DNA of 64,000 bases from a bacterium A37T11 (lineage in GTDB: Bacteria > Bacteroidota > Bacteroidia > Sphingobacteriales > Sphingobacteriaceae), in assembly GCA_900109895.1 (NCBI GenBank), contig FOBR01000015.1:1-64000 (forward strand). The letters run 5' to 3'. Made by a program: the position numbers and the translations under genes. Numbering within the stretch: position 1 is the stretch's first letter; every line of letters begins with the position of its first letter. The notes under the pieces are model-generated. The model was not told the origin of the DNA. It saw only the letters and a program-made list of their open reading frames with translations, and ran no database searches. Positions 51,909 to 60,709 of this stretch are shown piece by piece.

Positions 51909-53033
51909 ATGAAAACGATAAAAAAACTTAGTTTAAGTATTGCCTCAGCGCTTATGTTGCTGGCATTCATTCCTTATAAATCTTTAGCACAAAATACAGG
52001 AAACGTATCATTCCAACTATTCTATGATGAATTGGCGCCCTATGGGCAGTGGATTAATGATGCCCAATATGGGTACATCTGGATACCGGACGAGGGGCGT
52101 GACTTCCGTCCGTATGCCTCCAATGGAAATTGGGTAGTGACTTCTTATGGTAATACTTGGGTATCTAACTATCCATGGGGATGGGCACCTTTCCACTACG
52201 GGCGCTGGAATTACAGTGACTATTATGGTTGGGCTTGGGTTCCAGGCTACGAATGGGGACCCGCCTGGGTTAACTGGCGTAATGGTGGCGGCTATTATGG
52301 CTGGGCACCGCTTTTACCCGGGCTAAACGTTTCTGTTAATGTCAACATACCCAGTTTTGCATGGAACTTTGTTCCGCAACGCTACATTTGTAGTCCTTAC
52401 CTTTCCCGGTACTATGCCCCACACCGGGATTTGGGCCGGATTTATAATAGCACGACGATTATTAATAATACTTACGTGTATAATAACCGCTCTTATATTA
52501 GTGGCCCAAGCCGCCATGACCTGGAACGCGCGACACGCAGTCGGGTTAACGTAAGGGATATCAGGGACGTCTCACGTCCGGGAAGAACGAGTTTCAATGA
52601 GCGTTCGGTTAGTTTATACCGTCCGGCTGTAGAACGCGGTTCGCGCAATACGGCACGTCCTAGCCGCGTAACTGATGTGAATAGTGTAATGAACAGTCGC
52701 CCGTCAAGAACCTCAAATCCTTCGAGAGACAACAACATTTATAGAAGCAACCCCACTTCTAGAGTTAACAACACTTATCCTATTGAATCTGGCAGGACTG
52801 GCAGGTCATCGAGAACGGAAATGGGTACTTCCAGGTCATCCTCTCAAGAGCGAAACAATATGCGTGATAGGGTTATTGCTCCGGCACAAAGAGAAAGCAG
52901 ACCAGCCGTACGCACGGAGTCTGCCAGGCCATCAGGACGTTCAGAGTCTGTAAGGCCAGCAGTACCTAAAGGGAGCAATGAGCCAGCCCATCGTGAAAGC
53001 AGTGGTCATGGTCGCAGCTCACGGGGAAGATAA
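51909..53033 (+). CDS. DUF6600-like secreted protein with low-complexity tail
   Basis: A 374-residue exported protein from ATG 51909, with a signal peptide (about residues 4-28, ending SLAQN). The next 140 residues are unusually rich in Trp, Tyr and Gly (PYGQWINDAQYGYIWIPD, YYGWAWVPGYEWGPAWVNWR), a pattern of the DUF6600 family of unknown function. The C-terminal half is Arg/Ser-rich, low complexity and probably disordered. A strong terminator follows. The 27 bases upstream of the chosen start are in frame but not needed. Confidence 0.8.
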   Translation: MKTIKKLSLSIASALMLLAFIPYKSLAQNTGNVSFQLFYDELAPYGQWINDAQYGYIWIPDEGRDFRPYASNGNWVVTSYGNTWVSNYPWGWAPFHYGRWNYSDYYGWAWVPGYEWGPAWVNWRNGGGYYGWAPLLPGLNVSVNVNIPSFAWNFVPQRYICSPYLSRYYAPHRDLGRIYNSTTIINNTYVYNNRSYISGPSRHDLERATRSRVNVRDIRDVSRPGRTSFNERSVSLYRPAVERGSRNTARPSRVTDVNSVMNSRPSRTSNPSRDNNIYRSNPTSRVNNTYPIESGRTGRSSRTEMGTSRSSSQERNNMRDRVIAPAQRESRPAVRTESARPSGRSESVRPAVPKGSNEPAHRESSGHGRSSRGR

Positions 53034-53067
53034 TTCATTTTTGATTTTTGTTTAAAAAATTGGTTTT

Positions 53068-53102
53068 GGGGGGTAGTGCCTATACTATCCCCCATTTTTA
53101 TT
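53068..53102 (+). terminator. Rho-independent terminator after the DUF6600 gene
   Basis: GGGGGGTAGT (53068-53077) pairs with ACTATCCCCC (53084-53093) through 10 pairs, one a wobble, around a 6-base loop, and a T-rich tract (ATTTTTATTT) follows. Confidence 0.85.
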
Positions 53103-53154
53103 TGTTGTTCGTCAAAAAAAATAATACATTGCCATCCAAAATAAATCAATAACA

Positions 53155-53913
53155 ATGAGCTTAAATAACAGACGAGATTTTATCAAAAAAGCGGCCTGGA
53201 GCGGTGCTCTGGCCATAAGTATCCCAGAAATTGTATCAACCGCATTTGCTGCCGGTAATAAAGGCCAAAGAATAACACTGAACACCAGTGATGTAGTCCT
53301 TTTTCAGGGGGATTCCATTACAGATGCCGGACGAAACAAAGAGCAGACTTCATATAATAATGCGAACATACTTGGCTCAGGTTATGCATTGGTAGCTGGT
53401 AGCCAGTTGCTTTTAAAATATGCGGACAAAAACCTGAAAGTTTACAATAAAGGGATAAGCGGAAACAAGGTATATCAGCTGGCTGAACGTTGGGATGCCG
53501 ATTGTCTGGATATTAAACCACAAGTATTAAGTATATTGGTTGGGGTAAATGATTATTGGCATACTTTAACCGGCAAATATAATGGTACAATCAAAACCTA
53601 CCGTGATGACTTCAAAGCACTGCTTGATCGCACCCTAAAAGCGCTTCCAAATGTAAAACTGATTATCGGGGAGCCCTATGCCGTCAATGGGGTGAAAGCA
53701 GTAACGGATGCCTGGTATCCTGCTTTTGATGGGTATCGGATTGCTGCCAAAGAGCTCGCAACCGAGTATAAAGCTATTTTTATTCCCTATCAGGCGGTTT
53801 ATGACGAAGCCATTAAACATGCACCTGCAGCTTATTGGACTGGGGATGGGGTGCATCCATCACTTGCCGGCGCTGCTTTAATGGCCGAAGCATGGTTAAA
53901 ATCCATAAACTAG
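53155..53913 (+). CDS. SGNH/GDSL hydrolase with twin-arginine signal
   Basis: A 252-residue exported esterase-like protein. The N-terminus NNRRDFIKKAAWSG has a twin-arginine motif followed by a hydrophobic stretch, pointing to Tat export of a folded protein. The SGNH blocks are complete: Ser in GDSIT, Gly in NKGISGNK, Asn in GVNDYW, and Asp/His in GDGVHPS. Substrates in this family include acetylated sugars and lipids; none can be chosen here. It ends before a bidirectional terminator shared with clpB. Confidence 0.87.
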   Translation: MSLNNRRDFIKKAAWSGALAISIPEIVSTAFAAGNKGQRITLNTSDVVLFQGDSITDAGRNKEQTSYNNANILGSGYALVAGSQLLLKYADKNLKVYNKGISGNKVYQLAERWDADCLDIKPQVLSILVGVNDYWHTLTGKYNGTIKTYRDDFKALLDRTLKALPNVKLIIGEPYAVNGVKAVTDAWYPAFDGYRIAAKELATEYKAIFIPYQAVYDEAIKHAPAAYWTGDGVHPSLAGAALMAEAWLKSIN

Positions 53914-53930
53914 TAACAAATTGTACATAA

Positions 53931-53959
53931 AAAAACCGTAGATGGTTATCTACGGTTTT
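53931..53959. terminator. Bidirectional terminator between the SGNH hydrolase and clpB
   Basis: AAAACCGTAGAT (53932-53943) and ATCTACGGTTTT (53948-53959) form a perfect 12-bp stem with loop GGTT, with A and T runs on the outer sides, suitable for both convergent genes. Confidence 0.88.
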
Positions 53960-53990
53960 CCTTCTCTCTTTTGTTTGGGTGTAAACCCTT

Positions 53991-56603
53991 TTAACTGACC
54001 ACTTCTTCTTCCTTGTTATTTAAAAATACAAATTTATTATCAAACATATCCAGTTTAATGCTGGCGTTCTTATCTACTTTTCCAGCCAGCAATTCTTTGG
54101 ACAACTCGTTTAAAATCCGTTTCTGAATAACGCGTTTTAACGGGCGGGCTCCAAACTGCGGATCATAACCCAATTGTGCTAACCATTCCAGCGCTTCATC
54201 GCTTGCGGTCAAATGGATATCCAGTTCTTCTAACTGTTTTTGCAAGGCCTTAAACTGGAGCTTCACAATGTCGGCCAATTCTTCCCTGCTAAGCGGCGTG
54301 AACATGATAACCTCGTCAATACGGTTCAGAAACTCAGGCCGGATGCTCTGTTTCAGCAATTCAAATACCTCATTTTTTGTCTTTGCAATGACCTCATCTT
54401 TATTGGCATCATCTAGTTTACTAAAGTTTTCCTGAATAAGGTGTGAACCGATGTTGGACGTCATGATAATAATGGTATTTTTAAAATTCACGACACGGCC
54501 CTTATTATCAGTTAAACGTCCGTCATCCAATACTTGTAATAAGATATTAAAGACATCCGGATGGGCTTTTTCAATCTCATCCAACAGGATGACTGAATAA
54601 GGGCGCCGACGCACGGCTTCTGTTAATTGACCGCCTTCATCATAGCCTACATATCCCGGAGGCGCGCCAATAAGACGCGACACCGCATGCCGTTCCTGGT
54701 ATTCACTCATATCTATACGTACCATTGACTGTTCGTCATTGAACAGGAATTCTGCCAAGGCCTTTGCCAGTTCTGTTTTACCGACACCGGTAGTACCTAA
54801 AAAGATGAATGATCCGATAGGCCTGCGTTTGTCGCTCAGGCCGGCCCTTGACCGACGAATGGCGTCGGAAATGGCCTCAATAGCTTCTTCTTGCCCTGCG
54901 ACGCGTTTATGCAGTTCTTCTTCAAGGTGCAGTAATTTTTCACGTTCACTTTGTACCATACGAGTTACCGGTATTCCTGTCCAGCGGGATACCACACCGG
55001 CTACATCTTCGGCGGTCACTTCTTCTTTTAGCATGCGGCCAGTGACTTGTTTTTCCTCCAACTCAGCCTTCAGCTTTTCAACTTTGTCTTGCGATTCTTT
55101 GATACGTCCGTAACGAATTTCGGCTACTTTGCCGTAATCACCTGCCCGCTCAGCCTGATCAGCCTCCAGTTTAAAATTTTCAATTTGTTCAATTTCTTGG
55201 TTTATTTGATCAACCAGTGTTTTCTCGCTTTGCCATGCTGCCCGAAGGGAATCACGCTCGGCAGATAAATTGGCAATCTCACGGCTTAAATGTTCTACTT
55301 TATGATCATCTTTTTCCCGCTTGATGGCTTCGCGTTCTATTTCGAGCTGCATAATGCGGCGTTCCAACTCATCCACCGCTTCAGGTACGGAGTCCATTTC
55401 AAGCCGTAGTTTGGAAGCTGCCTCATCCATCAGGTCTATGGCTTTATCGGGCAAGAAACGATCGGCTATATAGCGTTGAGATAGCTCAACGGCAGCTATG
55501 ATGGCTTCATCTTTTATCCGCACTTTATGGTGGGTTTCATAGCGTTCTTTTAATCCGCGAAGTATGGAAATGGCATCTTGCGTATCGGGTTCTTCAACCA
55601 TTACACGCTGGAAACGCCTTTCAAGAGCCTTGTCTTTTTCAAAGTATTTCTGGTATTCGCTCAAAGTGGTGGCTCCAATGGCTCTCAATTCACCACGGGC
55701 AAGGGCAGGTTTAAGGATATTGGCTGCGTCCATAGCACCTTCTCCCCCACCGGCTCCTACTAATGTATGGATCTCGTCAATGAACAGGATAATTTCTCCA
55801 TCGCTTTCCGTAACCTCTTTGACTACGGCTTTTAGGCGTTCTTCAAATTCACCCTTATATTTAGCTCCAGCTATTAAAGCCCCCATGTCCAATGAATAAA
55901 CAGTCTTGCTTTTCAGGTTTTCAGGCACGTCGCCTTGTATAATGCGATGTGCGATGCCTTCTGCAATGGCTGTTTTACCTACCCCGGGTTCTCCTACCAG
56001 GATAGGGTTATTCTTTGTACGGCGTGATAAAATTTGGATAACGCGCCTAATCTCTTCATCCCGTCCGATAACAGGGTCAAGTTTTCCCGATTCGGCAAAT
56101 TCATTCAGGTTGCGGGCATACTTATTTAGGGCATTGTACGTAGCTTCTGCATTCTGATCAGTCACCCGGTTATTGCCTCTTAGCTCAGTAATGGCTTTTT
56201 TAAGGTCTTTTTCAGTGACACCCTGATCTTTTAGCAAAGAAGCGGCCTTATCTCCTGCATTCAGGATACCTAATAATAAATGCTCTACAGAAACATATTC
56301 GTCCTTGAACTCTTTTAGGTAACCTTGCGCTTTTTGCAAAGCGGAATTGGCTGTAGATGACAGGTAAACATCGCTGCCGCTAACCTTAGGAAATGAAGCA
56401 ATTTGCTGATCAAGTGATTCATTAAGGTGATTAACATTAACATTTAATTTTTTTAACAAGTGGCTTACAACATTTTCATCAACCGTAAGTAATGCCTTTA
56501 ATAAATGGGCCGGTTCGATGGCCTGTTGCTGATGACCACTAACAATCTCAGAAGCCTTTTGAATGGCCTCCTGCGCTTTTATTGTGAAATTATTTAAATT
56601 CAT
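53991..56603 (-). CDS. clpB: ATP-dependent disaggregase ClpB
   Basis: An 870-residue Hsp104/ClpB chaperone that, with DnaK, extracts proteins from aggregates. The N-terminal Clp_N repeats occupy about residues 1-145. NBD1 has Walker A GEPGVGKT (204-211), the coiled-coil middle domain covers about 410-530, and NBD2 has Walker A GTTGVGKT (near 605). The IGF loop of ClpA/ClpX is absent, which supports ClpB over ClpC/ClpA. Stress control is expected, and two dyads lie in the intergenic region shared with recR, but no classic CIRCE element was seen. Confidence 0.97.
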   Translation of the reverse strand: MNLNNFTIKAQEAIQKASEIVSGHQQQAIEPAHLLKALLTVDENVVSHLLKKLNVNVNHLNESLDQQIASFPKVSGSDVYLSSTANSALQKAQGYLKEFKDEYVSVEHLLLGILNAGDKAASLLKDQGVTEKDLKKAITELRGNNRVTDQNAEATYNALNKYARNLNEFAESGKLDPVIGRDEEIRRVIQILSRRTKNNPILVGEPGVGKTAIAEGIAHRIIQGDVPENLKSKTVYSLDMGALIAGAKYKGEFEERLKAVVKEVTESDGEIILFIDEIHTLVGAGGGEGAMDAANILKPALARGELRAIGATTLSEYQKYFEKDKALERRFQRVMVEEPDTQDAISILRGLKERYETHHKVRIKDEAIIAAVELSQRYIADRFLPDKAIDLMDEAASKLRLEMDSVPEAVDELERRIMQLEIEREAIKREKDDHKVEHLSREIANLSAERDSLRAAWQSEKTLVDQINQEIEQIENFKLEADQAERAGDYGKVAEIRYGRIKESQDKVEKLKAELEEKQVTGRMLKEEVTAEDVAGVVSRWTGIPVTRMVQSEREKLLHLEEELHKRVAGQEEAIEAISDAIRRSRAGLSDKRRPIGSFIFLGTTGVGKTELAKALAEFLFNDEQSMVRIDMSEYQERHAVSRLIGAPPGYVGYDEGGQLTEAVRRRPYSVILLDEIEKAHPDVFNILLQVLDDGRLTDNKGRVVNFKNTIIIMTSNIGSHLIQENFSKLDDANKDEVIAKTKNEVFELLKQSIRPEFLNRIDEVIMFTPLSREELADIVKLQFKALQKQLEELDIHLTASDEALEWLAQLGYDPQFGARPLKRVIQKRILNELSKELLAGKVDKNASIKLDMFDNKFVFLNNKEEEVVS

Positions 56604-56733
56604 ATATATTATTTTCCTTTCATTTAAAAGTTGACTTCAAGCTTTAAGAAGTTTTCTGCAATCCGATTCAAATTCAATACCAAGGCACAATAAGGCTATA
56701 AACCGGAAATTCTGTCGTATGTTTTTCAAAATC

Positions 56734-56782
56734 ACCTGAATAATTGTCTGTAAATAAAATTTTACCTGATAAATTATCAGGT
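56734..56782. promoter_or_regulatory. Paired dyad in the clpB-recR intergenic region
   Basis: A strong 19-base dyad ACCTGATA-AAT-TATCAGGT occupies 56764-56782. A second, degenerate copy starting ACCTGA lies at 56734-56752 and matches 13 of 19 positions. Their centres are 30 bases apart, close to three helical turns. This looks like a tandem operator for an unidentified dimeric regulator of clpB, recR or both. Confidence 0.45.
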
Positions 56783-56838
56783 CTACTAAGTTAATATTTT
56801 TCTCTGACTGCCCGCTTTCCGTTTTTCACTTTTTCAAT

Positions 56839-56846
56839 TACCTTTG
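56839..56846 (+). promoter_or_regulatory. -7 box TACCTTTG for recR
   Basis: TACCTTTG at 56839-56846 ends 6 bases before the ATG at 56853, so the leader is minimal. It overlaps a TTG at 56844 and rules that out as the start. Confidence 0.5.
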
Positions 56847-56852
56847 TATGAT

Positions 56853-57467
56853 ATGAACTTTTCATCAAAGCTGCTGGAAGATGCAGTCTCTGAATTTGGC
56901 AGGCTTCCGGGTATCGGACAGAAAACCGCTCTACGATTGGTGTTGCACTTGCTAAATCAACCAGATACGGACATTGAACGTTTTGCCAACGCACTAACCA
57001 AATTAAAACAGGATATTAAACATTGCCAAGTTTGTTATAATATAGCTGATGAGCCTGTATGCCGCATTTGTAGTTCGCCTAAACGGGATAAAAGCATAAT
57101 TTGTGTAGTAGAAGATACGCGGGATGTAATGGCTATTGAAAATACCGACCAATATCATGGGGTGTACCATGTGTTAGGTGGCCTTATTTCGCCGATGGAT
57201 GGCATAGGGCCATCTGACCTTCGCATAGATTCACTCCTTCAACGTGCCCAAGCAGGTGATGCAAAAGAGGTCATCCTGGCACTGAGTGCTACGATGGAAG
57301 GCGATACAACCATTTTTTATCTTCATAAGAAGTTAATGGCGCTGCCTATACAGATTAGCACCATTGCCCGCGGCATTTCTTTTGGCGGGGAATTGGAATA
57401 TGTGGACGAAGTGACGCTGGGCCGCTCCATTATCACCCGCATTCCGTATGAACGAAGTACGGTATAG
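56853..57467 (+). CDS. recR: Recombination mediator RecR
   Basis: A 204-residue RecR that helps load RecA onto single-stranded DNA in the RecFOR pathway. A helix-hairpin-helix ([20 protein letters not shown]) opens the protein, four Cys form a zinc finger ([16 protein letters not shown]) and the Toprim domain ([15 protein letters not shown]) follows. The start at ATG 56853 ([10 protein letters not shown]) is supported by the adjoining promoter. Confidence 0.95.
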   Translation: MNFSSKLLEDAVSEFGRLPGIGQKTALRLVLHLLNQPDTDIERFANALTKLKQDIKHCQVCYNIADEPVCRICSSPKRDKSIICVVEDTRDVMAIENTDQYHGVYHVLGGLISPMDGIGPSDLRIDSLLQRAQAGDAKEVILALSATMEGDTTIFYLHKKLMALPIQISTIARGISFGGELEYVDEVTLGRSIITRIPYERSTV

Positions 57468-57504
57468 CAGTGTTAATGTAACCTTAAAAAAAAATTGCAT
57501 TACT

Positions 57505-57536
57505 TTTGTTTGTTCATAAACTATTTATCATATTTG
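57505..57536 (+). promoter_or_regulatory. Promoter of the trp leader
   Basis: TTTG at 57505-57508 and CATATTTG at 57529-57536 (7 of 8 matches to TAnnTTTG) are spaced by 20 bases. A second possible -7 box, TACTTTTG, is at 57501-57508. The first arrangement places the start of transcription about ten bases before the leader peptide ATG. Confidence 0.5.
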
Positions 57537-57549
57537 CACCGTAAGAATC

Positions 57550-57618
57550 ATGAACGTAAAATTTGTCAATATAAATGGTTGGTGGCACAGAGATTTTCTT
57601 TGTGGCATGACCCTATAA
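57550..57618 (+). CDS. trp operon leader peptide
   Basis: A 22-codon frame from ATG 57550 to TAA 57616-57618 has adjacent Trp codons at positions 11 and 12 (TGG TGG, 57580-57585). Tryptophan is otherwise rare, and this short gene lies directly upstream of a strong terminator and trpD. When tryptophan is scarce, ribosomes would stall on these codons and change the folding of the downstream RNA. No protein function beyond being translated is expected. Confidence 0.75.
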   Translation: MNVKFVNINGWWHRDFLCGMTL

Positions 57619-57661
57619 TATAAAATATTATCATAATCATTATCATAAAAAAGGGCCTGCC
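57586..57661 (+). promoter_or_regulatory. Alternative RNA helices of the trp attenuator
   Basis: CACAGAG (57586-57592) can pair with CTTTGTG (57598-57604), the 1:2 hairpin next to the Trp codons. Alternatively GGCA (57604-57607) and CCCT (57611-57614) can pair with TGCC (57658-57661) and AGGG (57652-57655), which lie in and beside the terminator 5' arm. This second helix would prevent the terminator from forming. Confidence 0.55.
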
Positions 57662-57681
57662 GAAAAAGCAGGCCCTTTTTT
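57647..57681 (+). terminator. trp attenuator (intrinsic terminator)
   Basis: AAAAAAGGGCCTGC (57647-57660) pairs perfectly with GCAGGCCCTTTTTT (57668-57681) around a 7-base loop, giving a 14-bp stem with a GC-rich core and a U tract. It is 30 bases before the trpD ATG and follows the leader peptide, so it can decide expression of the operon. Confidence 0.9.
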
Positions 57682-57711
57682 ATGCATATAGCACTTTAGT
57701 AACCCCAAAAA

Positions 57712-58698
57712 ATGAAGAAAATATTAAGCCACTTGTTTGAGCAAAAAACATTTAGCAGAAATGAAGCTTATGAGATATTGACCAATATTACGGCAGGCAA
57801 ATATAACAACGCCCAAATGGCTGCTTTTTTGACAGCCTACTGCATGCGCAGCATCCGCGTGGAAGAATTGGAGGGGTTTAGGGATGCGATGTTTGACCTT
57901 TGTGTAAAGGTTGACTTTTCGGGTTATGACCTTATAGACCTGTGTGGAACGGGAGGGGATGGAAAAAACACATTTAATATTTCTACCTTGGCTTCATTTG
58001 TGGTGGCTGGGGCCGGATATCCGGTTGCCAAACATGGCAATTATGGGGTATCATCGGGATGTGGATCATCAAACGTGATGGAATACCTGGGTTATCGTTT
58101 CACTAATGACGCTGGGGAGATAAGACGCGCGCTTGATGAAGCACAGATTTGTTTTTTGCACGCTCCCTTGTTTCATCCGGCCATGAAAACGGTGGCGCCT
58201 ATACGGCGTGAACTGGGTGTCAAAACCTTTTTTAATATGCTGGGCCCACTGGTTAACCCGTCTAATCCCCAGTATCAGTCTGTTGGCGTTTTCAGCCTTG
58301 ACATGGCCCGCTTATATGGCTACCTTTACCAACAAACCAAAAAACAATACACCATTCTCCATGCCATTGATGGTTATGATGAAATTTCCCTGACGGGCGA
58401 TTTTAAGACAATCAGCAATAGCGGTGAACATTATTTTACGCTTGAAAAACTAGGTCTTAAGCCGGTAGATCCCTTAGCGATTAGCGGTGGCGACACCGTA
58501 GAAGAAGCTGCCGGTATTTTTAAACGGATACTTCAAGGTGAAGGAACCACTATACAAAACCAGGTGGTACTGGCCAACGCGGCCGTGGCCATCCAAACCA
58601 TTCACCAGTTCAGAAGCTTTATCGATTGTTTTGAGGAGGCGAAAGATTCGCTATTGGGATTGAAGGCATTGGGGTGTTTTAATAAATTAATTCATTGA
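57712..58698 (+). CDS. trpD: Anthranilate phosphoribosyltransferase
   Basis: A 328-residue enzyme that joins anthranilate to phosphoribosyl pyrophosphate, step two of tryptophan synthesis. The phosphoribosyl-binding motif CGTGGDGKNTFNIST and the anthranilate-site KHGNYGVSSGCGSSNVME are intact, with normal family length. It is the first structural gene behind the attenuator. trpE and trpG, which usually precede it, are not in the window. Confidence 0.96.
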   Translation: MKKILSHLFEQKTFSRNEAYEILTNITAGKYNNAQMAAFLTAYCMRSIRVEELEGFRDAMFDLCVKVDFSGYDLIDLCGTGGDGKNTFNISTLASFVVAGAGYPVAKHGNYGVSSGCGSSNVMEYLGYRFTNDAGEIRRALDEAQICFLHAPLFHPAMKTVAPIRRELGVKTFFNMLGPLVNPSNPQYQSVGVFSLDMARLYGYLYQQTKKQYTILHAIDGYDEISLTGDFKTISNSGEHYFTLEKLGLKPVDPLAISGGDTVEEAAGIFKRILQGEGTTIQNQVVLANAAVAIQTIHQFRSFIDCFEEAKDSLLGLKALGCFNKLIH

Positions 58699-58738
58699 AT
58701 TACGAATTACAATTTACGATTTACGAATTAGGAATTAG
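58697..58738. repeat. Heptad repeat between trpD and trpF
   Basis: Six 7-base units follow one another without gaps: GAATTAC twice, AATTTAC, GATTTAC and GAATTAG twice. They overlap the trpD stop by 2 bases and end 2 bases before the trpF ATG. trpC occupies this position in many Bacteroidota trp operons. Confidence 0.85.
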
Positions 58739-58740
58739 GA

Positions 58741-59361
58741 ATGGCGGTTAAGATAAAGATTTGTGGGATGACGGATCCTGAGAATGTAAAGGAGGTGTTG
58801 GCGTTAAAACCCGATTATCTCGGCTTTATTTTTTACCCCGGCTCTAAACGTTTTCTGGATCCGCTTCAAGCTAGTTGGGTAAAGGAGGTGCCGGGGGTAA
58901 AAAAGGCTGGTGTTTTTGTAAATGCAGGTTTGGAAGAAATATTGGAAATAACTTCTGCACTTTCATTGGATGCGGTGCAGCTACACGGATCTGAAAGTCC
59001 GGAAATATGTAAGGAGCTGAAGTCAGCTAATTTTGAAGTTATCAAAGCTATTGGTTTAAATGAAGCTTTTAGCTGGAGATCATTGGAGGTATACCAGGAT
59101 TCGGTGGATAATTTTTTATTTGACACCGCTTCTGCACAGTTTGGAGGTACGGGTAAATCATTTAACTGGGAATTATTGCAAAAATACCCTCTCCAAATAC
59201 CCTATTTTTTAAGTGGTGGTCTTGACCCTGAAAATCTATTTGCCGCTTACAGCGTTGATGACCATCGCTTATTTGCCCTTGACCTCAATTCCCGCTTTGA
59301 AGAGCGGCCCGGAATTAAGAATATATCTGTGCTAAAAAAGGCTTTGTCCTTAATTATATAA
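58741..59361 (+). CDS. trpF: Phosphoribosylanthranilate isomerase
   Basis: A 206-residue beta/alpha-barrel that isomerises phosphoribosylanthranilate, step three of tryptophan synthesis. [11 protein letters not shown] carries the catalytic Cys, [11 protein letters not shown] is a family mark, [11 protein letters not shown] follows, and the Asp region [17 protein letters not shown] is intact. It starts right after the heptad repeat and ends 4 bases before trpB. Confidence 0.95.
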   Translation: MAVKIKICGMTDPENVKEVLALKPDYLGFIFYPGSKRFLDPLQASWVKEVPGVKKAGVFVNAGLEEILEITSALSLDAVQLHGSESPEICKELKSANFEVIKAIGLNEAFSWRSLEVYQDSVDNFLFDTASAQFGGTGKSFNWELLQKYPLQIPYFLSGGLDPENLFAAYSVDDHRLFALDLNSRFEERPGIKNISVLKKALSLII

Positions 59362-59365
59362 GAAG

Positions 59366-60550
59366 ATGAGTAATTATCAAGTAAACGAAAAGGGCTATTA
59401 TGGGACGTTTGGCGGTGCCTACATTCCTGAGATGTTATATCCAAATGTCGAAGAGCTTCGTCAAAACTATCGGCAAATCATGGATGAGCCTGCCTTTAAG
59501 GCAGAGTTTGACAAGCTTATGCGCGATTATGTAGGCCGCCCGTCGCCACTTTACCTGGCTGGCAGGCTATCTGAACGCTATGGAGCTAATATTTACCTAA
59601 AGAGGGAAGATCTGAACCATACAGGTGCCCATAAGATCAACAATACCATTGGCCAGATTTTGCTGGCCCAACGGTTGGGAAAAACACGTATTATCGCTGA
59701 AACAGGCGCTGGCCAGCATGGGGTGGCTACTGCGACCGTTTGTGCCTTGAAAGGTCTTGAATGCGTGGTTTACATGGGCGAAATTGATATACAACGTCAG
59801 GCTCCGAATGTTGCACGCATGAAAATGATGGGCGCAGAGGTACGTCCGGCCAAATCCGGCAGCAAAACATTGAAGGATGCCACCAATGAGGCCTTGCGTG
59901 ACTGGATTAATAATCCGGTTAATACCCACTATATCATCGGTTCGGTTGTAGGCCCTCACCCCTATCCGGACTTGGTGGCTAGGTTTCAATCCATTATTTC
60001 TGAAGAGACCAAAAAACAGCTAAAAGAAAAAACGGGAAGCGAATTGCCTAATTATGCCCTAGCCTGTGTAGGGGGTGGTAGCAACGCTATGGGCATGTTT
60101 TATCATTTCCTGGATGATGAAAGTGTAAGGCTTATCGCCGCTGAAGCTGCGGGTAAGGGTGTGCACAGCGGCCATTCAGCAGCTACCTCCGTTCTGGGCA
60201 AAGAAGGCGTGCTTCATGGCAGTCGAACCATTTTGATGCAAACCCCCGATGGGCAGGTGATTGAGCCTTACTCCATTTCAGCAGGCCTTGACTACCCGGG
60301 TATAGGGCCTCAACACGCCTGGCTGCACAAGATCCAAAGGGCCGAATATGTAAGTATTACCGATGATGAAGCCATGCAGGCGGGTTTATTGCTCACCAGG
60401 CTGGAAGGCATTATCCCAGCCATTGAAAGCGCTCACGCCTTGGCCCAGCTTGAAAAGATGAAATTTAAACCAGAGGATACTGTGGTTGTGTGCCTTTCAG
60501 GCCGTGGTGACAAGGATCTGGATAATTATATGAAGTATTTTGGATTTTAG
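59366..60550 (+). CDS. trpB: Tryptophan synthase beta chain
   Basis: A 394-residue PLP enzyme that joins indole and serine to tryptophan. The PLP Lys is in [18 protein letters not shown], the allosteric loop [13 protein letters not shown] and the phosphate-binding [10 protein letters not shown] are intact. It is the main TrpB1 type. It lies 4 bases after trpF and about 160 bases before trpA. Confidence 0.97.
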   Translation: MSNYQVNEKGYYGTFGGAYIPEMLYPNVEELRQNYRQIMDEPAFKAEFDKLMRDYVGRPSPLYLAGRLSERYGANIYLKREDLNHTGAHKINNTIGQILLAQRLGKTRIIAETGAGQHGVATATVCALKGLECVVYMGEIDIQRQAPNVARMKMMGAEVRPAKSGSKTLKDATNEALRDWINNPVNTHYIIGSVVGPHPYPDLVARFQSIISEETKKQLKEKTGSELPNYALACVGGGSNAMGMFYHFLDDESVRLIAAEAAGKGVHSGHSAATSVLGKEGVLHGSRTILMQTPDGQVIEPYSISAGLDYPGIGPQHAWLHKIQRAEYVSITDDEAMQAGLLLTRLEGIIPAIESAHALAQLEKMKFKPEDTVVVCLSGRGDKDLDNYMKYFGF

Positions 60551-60590
60551 AATCGTTATTATTATTCCTGATTATATCTACAGAACAATT

Positions 60591-60690
60591 AAAATCGGGT
60601 ATGCCCGGCAGCGGCCTCAGGAAAATAACGGAGCCCCGATACTTCAGGGCGCATTGGTTTTTAGTAGCCGCAGAGGATATGCCCGATTTT
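60591..60690 (+). ncRNA. Structured segment upstream of trpA (candidate RNA element)
   Basis: The 159-base trpB-trpA gap holds a long-range stem: AAAATCGGGTAT (60591-60602) pairs with ATGCCCGATTTT (60679-60690), 12 pairs with one wobble. Inside, GCGGC (60611-60615) pairs with GCCGC (60667-60671) and GCCC (60633-60636) with GGGC (60647-60650). An alternative fold, GG-CTC (60613-60618) with GAG-CC (60631-60635), is mutually exclusive with these. It could be an RNA switch or a small mobile-type element. It is not recognised. Confidence 0.45.
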
Positions 60691-60709
60691 ATAAATCGTA
60701 CATCAAAAA

